Shown here piece after piece: positions 50,433-60,091 of a stretch of DNA of 64,000 nt. Under the pieces are notes generated by a model that ran no database searches, was not told where the DNA came from, and saw only the letters and a program-made list of their open reading frames with translations. The translations under genes were made by a program, and so were the position numbers. The DNA lies in NCBI RefSeq assembly GCF_900112265.1, contig NZ_FOLO01000001.1, positions 300,195 to 364,194 of the forward strand, in the 5' to 3' direction. This DNA comes from Pseudoalteromonas denitrificans DSM 6059. Its GTDB lineage: Bacteria > Pseudomonadota > Gammaproteobacteria > Enterobacterales > Alteromonadaceae. How positions within the stretch are numbered: the first letter of the stretch is position 1; each line of letters begins with the position of its first letter.

Positions 50433-51380
50433 ATGCCTATCACGGTACAAGATCAGTTACCTGCTATTGCAGCGCTTAGAAATGAAAATGTATTTGTTAT
50501 GCCGCAAAGTCGCGCTAAAACACAAGAGATCCGTCCTATGCGCTTGGCTATTTTAAATTTGATGCCAAACAAGGTTGAAACTGAAGTGCAATTTATTCGC
50601 TTATTGGCAAATAGCCCATTGCAAGTTAATGTTGATTTATTGCGTTTAGATACTCATAGAAGTAAAAATGCATCAGAGCAACATTTAAATACTTTTTACC
50701 GTTATTTTTCAGAAGTTAAACATCTTAATTATGATGCTTTAATTGTCACTGGAGCCCCTTTGGCTCATTTAGAATATACAGATGTTGCTTATTGGAAAGA
50801 GCTTGGGGTTATTTTTGATTGGGCTAATTCACATGTAACTTCTACGTTATTTTCATGTTGGGCAGCACATGCCAGTTTATTTCATCATTATGATTTAAAA
50901 CGTGAACTTAAAGAGAATAAATTATGTGGTGTATTTAAACATCACTGTTTTTCAGAGCATGGTGCTTTAACCCGAGGTTTTGATGATAATTTTTTAGTGC
51001 CACATTCTCGCTATGGCCATATTTCCTTAGAACAAATAGATAATATCCCTGAGTTAGAAGTTGTCGCAGGTTCAAGTGAAGTTGGTGCATACTTAATTAA
51101 AAATAGTTCGGGTAGCCAAATATTTATAACTGGTCACCCTGAATATGATGCTGATACGTTAGCGGGTGAATATGCGCGTGATGTTGCTAAAGGGCCAAAG
51201 GCACCTTTGCCTGAAAATTATTATTTAAATGATGATCCAAAAAGTGTACCTTCAAAAACTTGGCAAAGTCATGCATTTTTATTATTTTCAAATTGGCTAA
51301 ACTATTATGTATATCAAACCACACCATATGATATAAAGCTTATCAGCCAAGATATTAGAACAGATAACTATGCAGAATAA
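50433..51380 (+). CDS. metA: Homoserine O-succinyltransferase
   Basis: MetA carries out the first committed step of methionine synthesis: homoserine plus succinyl-CoA (or acetyl-CoA in some members) gives the activated O-acyl ester. The 315 residues have the amidotransferase-like fold. Nucleophile C142 (TLFSCWAAH) has the E. coli number, and the catalytic His-x-Glu is in ITGHPEYDADTL. Acyl donor preference is not decided by what I can read. The start follows GGAGA. The metH genes follow 69 bp later on the same strand with no terminator between, so one MetJ-controlled unit is likely. Confidence 0.95.
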   Translation: MPITVQDQLPAIAALRNENVFVMPQSRAKTQEIRPMRLAILNLMPNKVETEVQFIRLLANSPLQVNVDLLRLDTHRSKNASEQHLNTFYRYFSEVKHLNYDALIVTGAPLAHLEYTDVAYWKELGVIFDWANSHVTSTLFSCWAAHASLFHHYDLKRELKENKLCGVFKHHCFSEHGALTRGFDDNFLVPHSRYGHISLEQIDNIPELEVVAGSSEVGAYLIKNSSGSQIFITGHPEYDADTLAGEYARDVAKGPKAPLPENYYLNDDPKSVPSKTWQSHAFLLFSNWLNYYVYQTTPYDIKLISQDIRTDNYAE

Positions 51381-51449
51381 ATTAGCTGCGCATATCAATA
51401 AATACGACAACGTAATAAAACAGATTAAAAGATATAGGATGAAATACTA

Positions 51450-52505
51450 ATGCCTACCAAGCTAGAGCAGTTAAAATTAGCGTTACAAGAACGCATTCTT
51501 ATTTTAGATGGTGCTATGGGCACAATGATCCAAAAACATAAGCTTGAAGAAGAAGATTACCGTGGTGAGCGTTTTGCTGACTGGCATATTTTAATTAAGG
51601 GCAATAATGATTTATTGAGTTTGACTCAACCACAGATCATTGAACAAATTCATCGTGAATATTTAGAAGCGGGCGCTGATATTATTGAAACTAATACTTT
51701 TAATGCAACCACAATTTCAATGGAAGATTATGAAATGGCTAAATTTAGCCGAGAAATTAATCTTGAATCTGCAAAGTTAGCACGTAAAGTATGTGATGAA
51801 ATAGAGGCAAAAGATCCAAGCAAACCACGTTATGTTGCAGGTGTATTAGGTCCAACTTCAAAAACATGTTCATTATCACCGGATGTGAATGATCCTTCAT
51901 TTAGAAATATCACTTTTGATGCCTTAGTAGAGGCTTATATAGAGTCAACTTTAGCATTAATGGAAGGCGGTTCAGATATTATTTTGATAGAAACCATATT
52001 TGATACTTTAAATTCAAAAGCTGCAGCCTTTGGTGTTGAAGAAGCGTTTGAGCAAGCAGGTCGTACTTTACCTGTTATGATTTCTGGTACTATCACAGAT
52101 GCTTCTGGACGAACTTTATCGGGTCAAACCACTGAGGCTTTTTACAATTCAATTCGTCATATTAAACCGATTTCAATAGGTTTAAATTGTGCATTAGGGC
52201 CTGATTTATTACGCCAGTATGTGGAAGAGTTGTCGGGAGTATGTGAAACCTATACTTCGGTACATCCTAATGCCGGTTTACCTAATGAGTTTGGTGAATA
52301 TGACTTGGAAGCATATGAAATGTCGGTTGAAATGATTGACTGGGCTAAATGTGGTTTTATTAATATTGTGGGTGGCTGTTGTGGTACTACGCCTGAGCAT
52401 ATTAAAGCCTTTACTGATGGTGTTGAAGGTGTTTCACCTCGTAAATTACCTGAACTTGAAGTCAAAATGCGTTTATCAGGTCTTGAAGCCTGTAACCTAA
52501 ATTAG
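51450..52505 (+). CDS. metH: Methionine synthase, homocysteine-binding part (MetH N-terminal gene)
   Basis: The 351 residues equal the homocysteine S-methyltransferase domain of cobalamin-dependent MetH. The zinc ligands C247, C310 and C311 ([16 protein letters not shown]) have exactly the E. coli MetH numbering. The chain then stops (TAG) at [10 protein letters not shown], just where E. coli MetH passes into the folate-binding domain. Fourteen bases later a second gene, in a different reading frame, carries the rest. The break lies in the interdomain linker, both parts are otherwise intact, and the second has its own ATG. A natural two-subunit enzyme is therefore likelier than a decayed gene. 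Confidence 0.92.
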   Translation: MPTKLEQLKLALQERILILDGAMGTMIQKHKLEEEDYRGERFADWHILIKGNNDLLSLTQPQIIEQIHREYLEAGADIIETNTFNATTISMEDYEMAKFSREINLESAKLARKVCDEIEAKDPSKPRYVAGVLGPTSKTCSLSPDVNDPSFRNITFDALVEAYIESTLALMEGGSDIILIETIFDTLNSKAAAFGVEEAFEQAGRTLPVMISGTITDASGRTLSGQTTEAFYNSIRHIKPISIGLNCALGPDLLRQYVEELSGVCETYTSVHPNAGLPNEFGEYDLEAYEMSVEMIDWAKCGFINIVGGCCGTTPEHIKAFTDGVEGVSPRKLPELEVKMRLSGLEACNLN

Positions 52506-52519
52506 TTGAGAAAGTGATT

Positions 52520-55162
52520 ATGACACAACAAGTAGCTGTTTTTACTAATGTAGGTGAAAGAACAAATGTGACTGGGTCAGCACGTTTTAAACGCCTGATC
52601 ATGAATGAAGAATATGAAGAAGCGCTTAGCGTTGCGCGAGAGCAAGTTGAAAATGGTGCGCAAGTAATTGATATCAATATGGATGAAGCCATGTTGGACT
52701 CAAAGGCTGCCATGGTTAAATTTTTAAATTTGATAGCAGCAGAGCCTGATATCTGTAAAGTACCTATCATGGTAGATTCTTCTAAATGGGATGTGATTGA
52801 AGCTGGCCTTAAATGCATTCAAGGTAAAGCAATTGTAAATTCTATCTCTTTAAAGGAAGGTGAAAATAATTTTAAACATCAGGCAAAATTAATTAAGCGT
52901 TTTGGTGCTGCTGCAGTTGTAATGGCATTTGATGAAACCGGACAGGCTGAGACACAAGACCGTAAATTTGATATATGTAAACGTGCATATGATATTTTAG
53001 TTAACGAAATAGGTTTCCCAGCAGAAGACATTATTTTTGATCCAAATATTTTTGCTGTTGCGACAGGTATTGAAGAGCATGATAACTATGCTGTTGAATT
53101 TATTGAAGGAACACGACGTATAAAGCAAGGGCTGCCACATTGTAAAGTATCAGGTGGAGTCTCTAATGTATCGTTTTCATTTCGGGGTAATAACCCGGTA
53201 CGTGAAGCGATTCACTCTGTATTTTTATATCATGCAATAAAAGCAGGTATGGATATGGGCATTGTAAATGCAAGTCAATTGGCTGTTTATGATGACATTC
53301 CATTAGAGCTTAGAAATGCAGTTGAAGATGTTGTTTTAAATAGTGACGCTGAAGCGGGAGAGCGTTTAGTTGAAATTGCACCTAAATACTCAGGTATGGC
53401 GCAAGAAAATAAAAAAGAAGATTTAGAGTGGCGCACTTGGTCAGTTAAAAAACGTTTAGAGCATGCGTTAGTTAAAGGTATTACGCAATTTATTGAAGAA
53501 GATACAGAAGAATGTCGTTTAGAAGCTGATTTACCGATTGAAGTGATTGAAGGTCCATTAATGGATGGCATGAACGTAGTCGGGGATTTATTTGGCGCAG
53601 GTAAAATGTTTTTACCCCAGGTTGTAAAGTCGGCACGTGTAATGAAAAGAGCGGTTGCTTACCTAGACCCTTATATTGAGGCAACAAAAGTAAAAGGTTC
53701 ATCAAATGGTAAAATTTTGATGGCTACGGTAAAGGGAGATGTACATGACATCGGAAAAAATATTGTCGGTGTTGTGCTGCAATGTAATAACTATGAAGTG
53801 ATAGATTTAGGTGTAATGGTACCGACAGAAACGATTTTACGTACCGCAAAAGAACAAAATGTAGATATCATAGGTTTGTCTGGTCTTATCACACCATCGC
53901 TTGATGAAATGGTGCACGTTGCAAAAGAAATGACTCGCCAGGGGTTTGATATTCCACTTATGATTGGGGGGGCTACTACTTCTAAAGCTCACACAGCAGT
54001 TAAAATTGAACCACAATATCGTGCTGAAGGAGATAAAAAAGGTGTGGTTTATGTGAATAATGCCAGTCGTGCAGTGGGTGTTGTTTCTAACCTTTTAAGT
54101 GAAAAAAATAAAACCGAATTTTTACAAAAAACCACTGGTGAATACGTAAAAGTAAGAGATCAACAAGCGCGTAAACGCCCGCGTTCTAAACCCGTTACTC
54201 TAGCGAGAGCAAGAGCTAATGCCGCTAAATTAGATTGGAATAATTACACACCGCCAGTACCTAAAAAATTAGGTATTACGGAGTTTAAAAATGTTTCAAT
54301 TAAAACATTGCGCCAATATATAGATTGGACCCCTTACTTTATGACTTGGTCATTGGCAGGGAAATATCCACGAATTTTAACCGATGAAATTGTAGGTGAA
54401 GAAGCGCAAAATTTATTTAAAGATGCCAATCTTATGTTAGATGAACTTGAAGTCTCAGGTAAGTTACAACCTCTAGGTATTATCGGTTTATTCCCTGCTA
54501 ATCGGGTTGAAGATGACATTGAAATATACACAGACGAAACTCGTTCTGAAATAATCACAAAATCATGTCAGTTACGCCAACAGACCGAAAAAACAGATTT
54601 TGCCAATTATTGCTTAACAGATTATATCGCAAAAAGGGGGGTTAAAGATTATTTTGGTTGTTTTGCAGTAACGGGTGGTTTAGCTGAGGATGATATTGCC
54701 GATGCATTTGACGTTCAACAAGACGATTATAATAAAATTATGATCAAAGCCATAGCCGATAGACTTGCTGAAGCTTTTGCTGAATATTTACATGAAAAAG
54801 TACGTAAAGAATATTGGGGTTATGCAACAGATGAAAATCTGACTAATGATGAATTGATCCGTGAAAACTATCAAGGCATAAGACCGGCTCCTGGGTATCC
54901 TGCTTGTCCTGAACATACGGAGAAGAAAAAGATTTGGCAGTTGCTTGATGTTGAAAATCGTATTGGTATGAAATTAACGAGTTCTTATGCTATGTGGCCT
55001 GGTGCTGCTGTATCTGGTTGGTATTTCTCTCATCCTGATTCGAAATATTATGCTGTTGCTGCTATTCAAAAAGATCAGGTTGAAGATTATGCCATTCGTG
55101 CGGATATGAGCTTAGAAGAAGCGGAACGTTGGTTAGGTCCAAACTTGGGTTATGAAAATTAA
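52520..55162 (+). CDS. metH: Methionine synthase, folate-, cobalamin- and SAM-binding part (MetH C-terminal gene)
   Basis: From ATG 52520 (GAGAAAG before it; GTG 52514 possible) the protein has 880 residues. It begins with the pterin-binding domain ([17 protein letters not shown]), then the cobalamin domain with cobalt-ligating H409 ([10 protein letters not shown]. coli H759, a constant offset of 350), and ends with the reactivation domain that binds S-adenosylmethionine ([12 protein letters not shown]). With the upstream product it covers all of MetH (351 plus 880 residues against 1227 in E. coli) with no loss. The two must associate so that homocysteine reaches the cobalamin. It ends at a clear terminator. 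Confidence 0.93.
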   Translation: MTQQVAVFTNVGERTNVTGSARFKRLIMNEEYEEALSVAREQVENGAQVIDINMDEAMLDSKAAMVKFLNLIAAEPDICKVPIMVDSSKWDVIEAGLKCIQGKAIVNSISLKEGENNFKHQAKLIKRFGAAAVVMAFDETGQAETQDRKFDICKRAYDILVNEIGFPAEDIIFDPNIFAVATGIEEHDNYAVEFIEGTRRIKQGLPHCKVSGGVSNVSFSFRGNNPVREAIHSVFLYHAIKAGMDMGIVNASQLAVYDDIPLELRNAVEDVVLNSDAEAGERLVEIAPKYSGMAQENKKEDLEWRTWSVKKRLEHALVKGITQFIEEDTEECRLEADLPIEVIEGPLMDGMNVVGDLFGAGKMFLPQVVKSARVMKRAVAYLDPYIEATKVKGSSNGKILMATVKGDVHDIGKNIVGVVLQCNNYEVIDLGVMVPTETILRTAKEQNVDIIGLSGLITPSLDEMVHVAKEMTRQGFDIPLMIGGATTSKAHTAVKIEPQYRAEGDKKGVVYVNNASRAVGVVSNLLSEKNKTEFLQKTTGEYVKVRDQQARKRPRSKPVTLARARANAAKLDWNNYTPPVPKKLGITEFKNVSIKTLRQYIDWTPYFMTWSLAGKYPRILTDEIVGEEAQNLFKDANLMLDELEVSGKLQPLGIIGLFPANRVEDDIEIYTDETRSEIITKSCQLRQQTEKTDFANYCLTDYIAKRGVKDYFGCFAVTGGLAEDDIADAFDVQQDDYNKIMIKAIADRLAEAFAEYLHEKVRKEYWGYATDENLTNDELIRENYQGIRPAPGYPACPEHTEKKKIWQLLDVENRIGMKLTSSYAMWPGAAVSGWYFSHPDSKYYAVAAIQKDQVEDYAIRADMSLEEAERWLGPNLGYEN

Positions 55163-55209
55163 CTTATCTGATGTGATTGTTAAAGAATAAAGCATTTACG
55201 CTTATTCAC

Positions 55210-55235
55210 AAAAAGGCTGCCTAGGCGGCTTTTTT
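55210..55235 (+). terminator. Intrinsic terminator of the metA-metH unit
   Basis: A G+C-rich stem (AAAAAGGCTGCC with GGCGGCTTTTTT, one wobble and one mismatch) has a 2-base loop core and T-run. It lies 47 bp past the second metH stop. Confidence 0.8.
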
Positions 55236-55298
55236 GTTTATTTTACTTTGTTAAAATGGTAATTCATAAATTAATAAAATCTTCCTAAAGGATATAAA

Positions 55299-57245
55299 GT
55301 GATAAACAAAATAGTTTTAGTGTTTTGCATAATAAGCTTACTTGTCATAAATAATGATGCGAAAGCCAAAGAATGGGAGAAGCTATTTGATCACTCTCAA
55401 TACCAGAATGCTAAAATTTCACCTGATGGTAAGCATCTTGCTGTGGCTGTCTTTTCTGAAGGGAAAAAAGTGCTAATATTTTTGGAACGTAGCACATTTA
55501 AAGCGGTTGGAACTGCTAAGTTTCATGGACGTTTAAGTGTTGGAGAATATTACTGGGTTAACAATGAACGAGTTGTTATAAGCATTGTAGAGCAAAAACC
55601 TTGGCGTGAACTACCTAGTTCATACGGTGAATTATATGCAGTAAATTTAAATGGAAAAAAAGGAAAGATGATATATGGATATCGTTCAGGGGAAATGCAA
55701 ACCGGTAGCCACGTAAAGAAAAAACAATCAACTCGGGGTTGGGGGGAGATTATCGATATTTTACCTGAAGATGACAAACATATATTAATAAGTTCAACAC
55801 CTATGACTAGGACTGGTGAAAGTTTAGCTTCAGTTTTAAAACTTAATGTGTATACAGGAATTATTAAAAATAAACTTGGGAGATCCCCTGTTCCTTTTTC
55901 ACATTTTTTAACTGACACTAAAGGGGAGTTACGCGCTTTGGTCGGTACGGATGAAAATAATAATGAATTATTATATGTCAGTAAAGATCGTCAGTGGAAG
56001 CAAGTCCCCTTAGGTAGAGTTGGAACAGGCATACAACTATTATCAGTTAGTGCCTCAGGCAAGTATTTGTATACAATTGATAATTATAAACAAGATATAA
56101 AGGGGCTTTTTAAATTAAATCTTGAAGATTATAGCTATAAAAAGGTTTTTACAGATAAAAAGGTCAATATAACGGGTGTTGAAATGACAACCGATAATCG
56201 CTCTGCTTATGCAATTCGTATTGATGATGGATACCCAGCTTATTTAATCTTAAATAAAAAACTTGAAGAAGCAAAAGTATTCAAAAACTTATTAACCACT
56301 TTTCCTTATAGTGAAGTTTCTATTACGAGTAAAACAAAAAATGGTGAGTTTTATGTGGTAATGGTGTCTTCTGACACTGACCCCGGTACACTTTATTTAT
56401 TTGATAAAATAAAAAATAAGTTAAAAGTTCTATTTAAGTTTAAACCTGAATTTAAAAAGGCAGATTTTTCGCCAGTTGAACCAATTCAATTTGAAGTATC
56501 TGATGGAAAGAGTCTCAATGGTTTTTTCACACAAGCAAAAATAACTGAAAAAAATAAATTGGCGCCAGTTGTGGTGTTAGTTCATGGCGGTCCTCATGGC
56601 GTAAGAGATTACTGGGGTTTCTCATCTCAAGTGCAGTATCTCGCATCCAATGGTTATTCTGTTTTACAAGTGAATTATCGGGGATCAGGTGGTTTTGGTT
56701 ATGATTACGAAACTGCTGGTTATAAAGTGTGGGGGTCTTTAATCCAACAAGATATTCGGGATGCGTATTTATGGTTAGTTAAAAATAAAAAAGCAGAAAA
56801 GAATAATGTTTGCATAATGGGTGCAAGTTTTGGAGCTTATTCAGCCATTCAAAGCGCAGCTATTTATCCCTCAACTTATAAGTGTGCGATTGCAAATGCG
56901 GGAATATATGATTTAGATCTTATGTTTGATGAAGGAGATGTACAAGAGCGTCGTTCAGGAATGAGTTATTTAAAAAAAGTACTCGGCACTGATGATAAAT
57001 TACTAAAAAGCATGTCACCTGTAAATTATGTTGAAAAAATTAAAATACCTTTATTACTTGCGCATGGTGAAGATGATGAGCGCGCACCTTACGCGCATGC
57101 TGAGCGTTTACGTGAAGCACTTGATAAAGTTGATAAATCATATGAATGGTTTGTGCTGGATAAAGAAGGCCATGGTTTTTATAACCCTGAAAATCAAAAA
57201 GCTTATATGAAAAAAGTGGTAGGTTTTTTAGATAAGCATTTATAG
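55299..57245 (+). CDS. S9-family serine peptidase (dipeptidyl/acylaminoacyl peptidase type), exported
   Basis: The 648 residues have a signal peptide (about 1-23, ending AKA), an N-terminal beta-propeller (about 25-380) and an alpha/beta hydrolase domain (about 400-648). The catalytic triad is S510 (MGASFGAYSA), D593 (HGEDDERAP) and H625 (EGHGF). It should cleave short peptides from their N-terminus in the periplasm, feeding amino acid uptake. It starts at GTG behind AAAGGAT. It converges with a sigma/anti-sigma unit across a hairpin. Substrate preference (prolyl or acyl-aminoacyl) is not decided. Confidence 0.87.
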   Translation: MINKIVLVFCIISLLVINNDAKAKEWEKLFDHSQYQNAKISPDGKHLAVAVFSEGKKVLIFLERSTFKAVGTAKFHGRLSVGEYYWVNNERVVISIVEQKPWRELPSSYGELYAVNLNGKKGKMIYGYRSGEMQTGSHVKKKQSTRGWGEIIDILPEDDKHILISSTPMTRTGESLASVLKLNVYTGIIKNKLGRSPVPFSHFLTDTKGELRALVGTDENNNELLYVSKDRQWKQVPLGRVGTGIQLLSVSASGKYLYTIDNYKQDIKGLFKLNLEDYSYKKVFTDKKVNITGVEMTTDNRSAYAIRIDDGYPAYLILNKKLEEAKVFKNLLTTFPYSEVSITSKTKNGEFYVVMVSSDTDPGTLYLFDKIKNKLKVLFKFKPEFKKADFSPVEPIQFEVSDGKSLNGFFTQAKITEKNKLAPVVVLVHGGPHGVRDYWGFSSQVQYLASNGYSVLQVNYRGSGGFGYDYETAGYKVWGSLIQQDIRDAYLWLVKNKKAEKNNVCIMGASFGAYSAIQSAAIYPSTYKCAIANAGIYDLDLMFDEGDVQERRSGMSYLKKVLGTDDKLLKSMSPVNYVEKIKIPLLLAHGEDDERAPYAHAERLREALDKVDKSYEWFVLDKEGHGFYNPENQKAYMKKVVGFLDKHL

Positions 57246-57263
57246 TAGTTATAGGAAAATAGA

Positions 57264-57307
57264 TTAATCAAGTACTTCGAGTTACGTTATCGAGAGTGCT
57301 TGATTAA
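57264..57307. terminator. Bidirectional hairpin between the peptidase and anti-sigma genes
   Basis: A long stem (TTAATCAAGTACTTCGA facing TCGAGAGTGCTTGATTAA, one wobble and one bulge) lies between convergent stop codons. Low T-run on either side, but the length makes it a likely shared terminator. Confidence 0.6.
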
Positions 57308-57339
57308 ATTTAGTGGTATGTTAATTAACAATAACAGTA

Positions 57340-57942
57340 TTATCCCCGACATTGCTGCATATTATCTGTTTTGAGTAACGCAATAATTTCACCTTTAGAA
57401 TTATGTTTAAAGGCTAATAAATCACCTTGGGCAATGTTGTTATCAAGTGTTTTATTCGTTTTTAATTGCTGTAAAAGAGAAGCATTAACTTGTACTAATA
57501 TTTCTTTATTGCATGATGCAATGTACCAATCATCTGCTTTATTAATTAATCTTCCTCTGAACAGAACTTGGTTTTTTAGTGTTTCTTTGGCTTGCGCTAA
57601 TTGTTCTTTAGCTTGCTGGTGGCTATATTTAATTTTTTTGTGGTAAGTATTTTTTTCTAAATAATGAATTTCAGTAATCGAGATTTTTGCTGATTTTACA
57701 TTTATTTCAGGGCTGGTTAAATAAGCTTGTTCGTTAAAATATAAGTTAAATAAAGTAAATAATGCGATAGCCGCTAAGCTAAATTGCAGTGTATTAACCC
57801 AACTAAATTCAGGCGTACTCTTTCGTTTTTCATCACCTAGTAATAAGTTTTTTTTATCTATATTCGATAATTTATTTTGGTTTTTATGTTGCTTATATAA
57901 TTGATTGAGCTTGGTATCAAAATCGTCATTATGGTGTGACAT
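57340..57942 (-). CDS. Putative anti-sigma factor or membrane-tethered regulator
   Basis: This 200-residue protein has a charged cytoplasmic N-terminus (about 1-48), one transmembrane helix (about 49-66, LQFSLAAIALFTLFNLYF) and a periplasmic C-terminus with a coiled-coil stretch near 105-130 (HQQAKEQLAQAKETL). No family is recognised with certainty. Its start lies 1 bp after the stop of an ECF sigma factor gene. With this topology that strongly suggests an anti-sigma factor holding that sigma at the membrane. No zinc-binding HxxxCxxC motif is seen, so it is not a ZAS-type anti-sigma. Confidence 0.6.
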   Translation of the reverse strand: MSHHNDDFDTKLNQLYKQHKNQNKLSNIDKKNLLLGDEKRKSTPEFSWVNTLQFSLAAIALFTLFNLYFNEQAYLTSPEINVKSAKISITEIHYLEKNTYHKKIKYSHQQAKEQLAQAKETLKNQVLFRGRLINKADDWYIASCNKEILVQVNASLLQQLKTNKTLDNNIAQGDLLAFKHNSKGEIIALLKTDNMQQCRG

Positions 57943-57943
57943 G

Positions 57944-58501
57944 TCAGGCTCCTATGTGTTGTTTAAATTGTAATTTTGCATAGCGTAATCTGGTTTTTAT
58001 TGTTTCAATTTTTTGTTGTGTAATGTCAGCAATTTGTGCAATAGAAAACCCTTCTTGTTGTAATACAAAGGCTTCTCTTTGCACAAAAGGTAGTTGTTCT
58101 AATATTTGTCTGAATTTAATGTTCATATCTTCATTATGCTCTAAAGGTTTGATGGCGATTAACTCTGGTTCTATATTCTGATCGACAATGAGTTTAAATC
58201 TTTGCAACTTTCTCATTTCATCAAATAAAGCATTACGAGCGACGGTAAACAACCAAGCCTTAAAAGTACCACTACTTTGATAGTACTCTCGTTTATCTAT
58301 CACTTTTAACCACGTTTTTTGACTGATATCTTTAGCTAGTTCTATATCACTTTGGCTAATTAAATAGTGGTATAAATCATCGGCATGCAGTTCTATAAGT
58401 CGTTTTAATAAATCATTGTTACCAGATTTTGCATAACGAGACATTAAAGTTTCGGCATCTATTTCTGGGTTTAACCATTTTTTTAAACTCAATATCATCA
58501 A
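57944..58501 (-). CDS. ECF-type RNA polymerase sigma factor
   Basis: This 185-residue sigma-70-family factor contains only regions 2 (about 25-95; ELAKDISQKTWLKVI, FKAWLFTVARNALFDEMRK) and 4 (about 125-180; LPFVQREAFVLQQEGFSIAQ, then ETIKTRLRYAKLQFK), the layout of ECF sigmas. It is followed directly by a membrane protein gene (1-bp gap) that is probably its anti-sigma, and preceded by a tonB gene across a terminator. Target genes are unknown. An ECF sigma next to TonB might respond to a surface signal or nutrient supply. Confidence 0.88.
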   Translation of the reverse strand: MMILSLKKWLNPEIDAETLMSRYAKSGNNDLLKRLIELHADDLYHYLISQSDIELAKDISQKTWLKVIDKREYYQSSGTFKAWLFTVARNALFDEMRKLQRFKLIVDQNIEPELIAIKPLEHNEDMNIKFRQILEQLPFVQREAFVLQQEGFSIAQIADITQQKIETIKTRLRYAKLQFKQHIGA

Positions 58502-58517
58502 TAAATTTATCCCTTTG

Positions 58518-58544
58518 AAAATGGAGTATTTTACACTCCATTTT
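58518..58544 (-). terminator. Terminator between tonB and the sigma gene
   Basis: AAAATGGAGT pairs with ACTCCATTTT around a 7-base loop. On the minus strand it follows the tonB stop and is followed by T-rich sequence, so it limits tonB read-through into the sigma gene. Confidence 0.75.
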
Positions 58545-58549
58545 TATAT

Positions 58550-59194
58550 TTAAAGTGCTTGGTCTATTTTAAAATCAAGTTGAATACTTTGATTTGTTTG
58601 TTTAACTGTTTTGCCATTAATCATTTTTGGTTTGTATTTCCATTTTCTAATTGCTCTTAATGCTGCTTTATCAAAAAGTCGTTTAGGTTCTGAGTTTATG
58701 ATAAACGGTGAGGTAACAGTACCAATTTCTGAAATTGTGAAGCCAATTTGTACCCAACCTTGCTTTCCTTCTCTAGCGGCTTTTATGGGATATTTAGGTG
58801 ATATTCTAACTAAAGGGGTTGCACCTCCTTGACCAGAACTTAGCATGGTAGGCATATTTATTTTCGGCTCTATCTGAGAAAGTGATGGCGTGTAATGTGT
58901 CAATTGACCTCCTTGCGCAATACTTTCAACCTGAGGGCGTATATTTCTAGGTGGCTGAGGTTTTATTTGTGGCGGTGGTGGCATTCTATCTCTCAATGTT
59001 ACTTTTTTTATTTCTGGCTCACTAATTACATCAATCACTATAGGAGGAGGTGGTGTGCTCGATGTTGTGTAATTATTTTTTATTAAGTAGTGCATGAACG
59101 CAAAAGTTACTAAGGTCGTTAATGTTGCACCTAGAATGAATGATGAAAACTTTGCACTTTTATACAAAGGGCTTTGATTAATTGCGAATGTCAT
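58550..59194 (-). CDS. Energy transducer TonB
   Basis: The 214 residues have one N-terminal membrane anchor (about 18-38). A proline-rich periplasmic spacer follows (STPPPPIVIDV, PPPPQIKPQPPRNIRP). The C-terminal TonB domain (about 120-214) has the YP motif (ISPKYPIKAAREGKQGWVQI) and AIRKWKYKPK. It passes the energy of the proton gradient via ExbBD to outer membrane receptors. No exbB/exbD genes are in the window. The sigma/anti-sigma pair lies downstream on the same strand, beyond a terminator. The receptor at 41394-44324 is one possible partner. Confidence 0.9.
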   Translation of the reverse strand: MTFAINQSPLYKSAKFSSFILGATLTTLVTFAFMHYLIKNNYTTSSTPPPPIVIDVISEPEIKKVTLRDRMPPPPQIKPQPPRNIRPQVESIAQGGQLTHYTPSLSQIEPKINMPTMLSSGQGGATPLVRISPKYPIKAAREGKQGWVQIGFTISEIGTVTSPFIINSEPKRLFDKAALRAIRKWKYKPKMINGKTVKQTNQSIQLDFKIDQAL

Positions 59195-59407
59195 AAACTT
59201 CTCCTAGAAATTATAATTCATTTGAATGTCTGAAAATATAAGGCTCATATATAAAACGTTACATAAATGAAAAAGGGGTGAAGTTTTTTAAATTAATTTA
59301 AAAATAGTTTTTTTAGGAAATAATTGATTGTGGTAGTTGTAAATTTCATAGTGGTTTGAAGTATATTTCTAAAGGTGTTTTTTAAAGTTGTGAAACTCGT
59401 ATTTTGA

Positions 59408-59430
59408 AGCGGTTTAAGTATAATACCGCT
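59408..59430 (+). promoter_or_regulatory. ribA promoter -10 within a small inverted repeat
   Basis: TATAAT (59419-59424) lies inside AGCGGT-N11-ACCGCT (59408-59413 and 59425-59430), 26 bp upstream of the chosen ribA start. The dyad may be an operator, or it may form a 5' stem if transcription starts upstream. No FMN riboswitch is seen. Confidence 0.4.
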
Positions 59431-59455
59431 ATTAAATTTAGATTTGAGATATGTT

Positions 59456-60091
59456 GTGGCAGAAGTAAGGGCAAGAGTTCAACTTAAGGTTGGCAAAAAT
59501 AGTGATGTCTTAGCGCAATTAGTATCATTCACAGGCCTAAAAGATCAATTAGAACACGTTGCTTTGATTTTCAATGATGCTGACAAAAATCAAGAAGCAC
59601 CTTTAGTGCGTATGCATTCTGAATGTTTAACAGGCGATGTTTTCCATTCATCACGCTGCGATTGTGGTGAGCAATTAAATGAATCAATAGAAAAAATGCA
59701 TCAGCAAGGTGGTATTTTACTTTATTTACGCCAAGAAGGACGTGGCATAGGTTTATATAATAAAATAGATGCCTATGTTTTACAGTCCCAAGGTATGAAT
59801 ACCTATGAAGCAAATAATCATTTAGGTTTTGAAGATGATTTACGTGATTTTTCAGATGCTGTATTAATGTTAAAAGCATTAGGTATTTCTCAAGTTCAAC
59901 TATTAACAAATAACCCTCGTAAAATTAATTCGTTAAAAGATGCTGGGATCTCAGTTGAAAGTGTTGTTGGTACACATGCGCATGTTAAAGAAGGCAACAA
60001 GGCATATCTTGAAACTAAAATAAAACATGGTTCGCATAGGTTAGATTTAGGCAAAGTAATTAGTATACGAAAAGAGAATGAAGACAAGTAA
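59456..60091 (+). CDS. ribA: GTP cyclohydrolase II
   Basis: RibA opens GTP to the pyrimidine precursor of riboflavin (GTP to 2,5-diamino-6-ribosylamino-pyrimidinone phosphate). With the GTG start at 59456 it has 211 residues. Zinc ligands are C57, C68 and C70 in SECLTGDVF and RCDCGEQ, with the E. coli spacing. Catalytic and GTP-binding regions are [14 protein letters not shown] and TNNPRKI. A TTG at 59444 would add four residues. This is the stand-alone RibA form, not the RibBA fusion. The next gene, coding a membrane protein, starts with a one-base overlap (TAATG). Confidence 0.93.
   Translation: MAEVRARVQLKVGKNSDVLAQLVSFTGLKDQLEHVALIFNDADKNQEAPLVRMHSECLTGDVFHSSRCDCGEQLNESIEKMHQQGGILLYLRQEGRGIGLYNKIDAYVLQSQGMNTYEANNHLGFEDDLRDFSDAVLMLKALGISQVQLLTNNPRKINSLKDAGISVESVVGTHAHVKEGNKAYLETKIKHGSHRLDLGKVISIRKENEDK

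Noticed and set aside
52462..52818. Minus-strand open frame spanning the metH break
   Set aside because: It is a shadow frame across two strongly supported MetH parts and has no start signal or domain.
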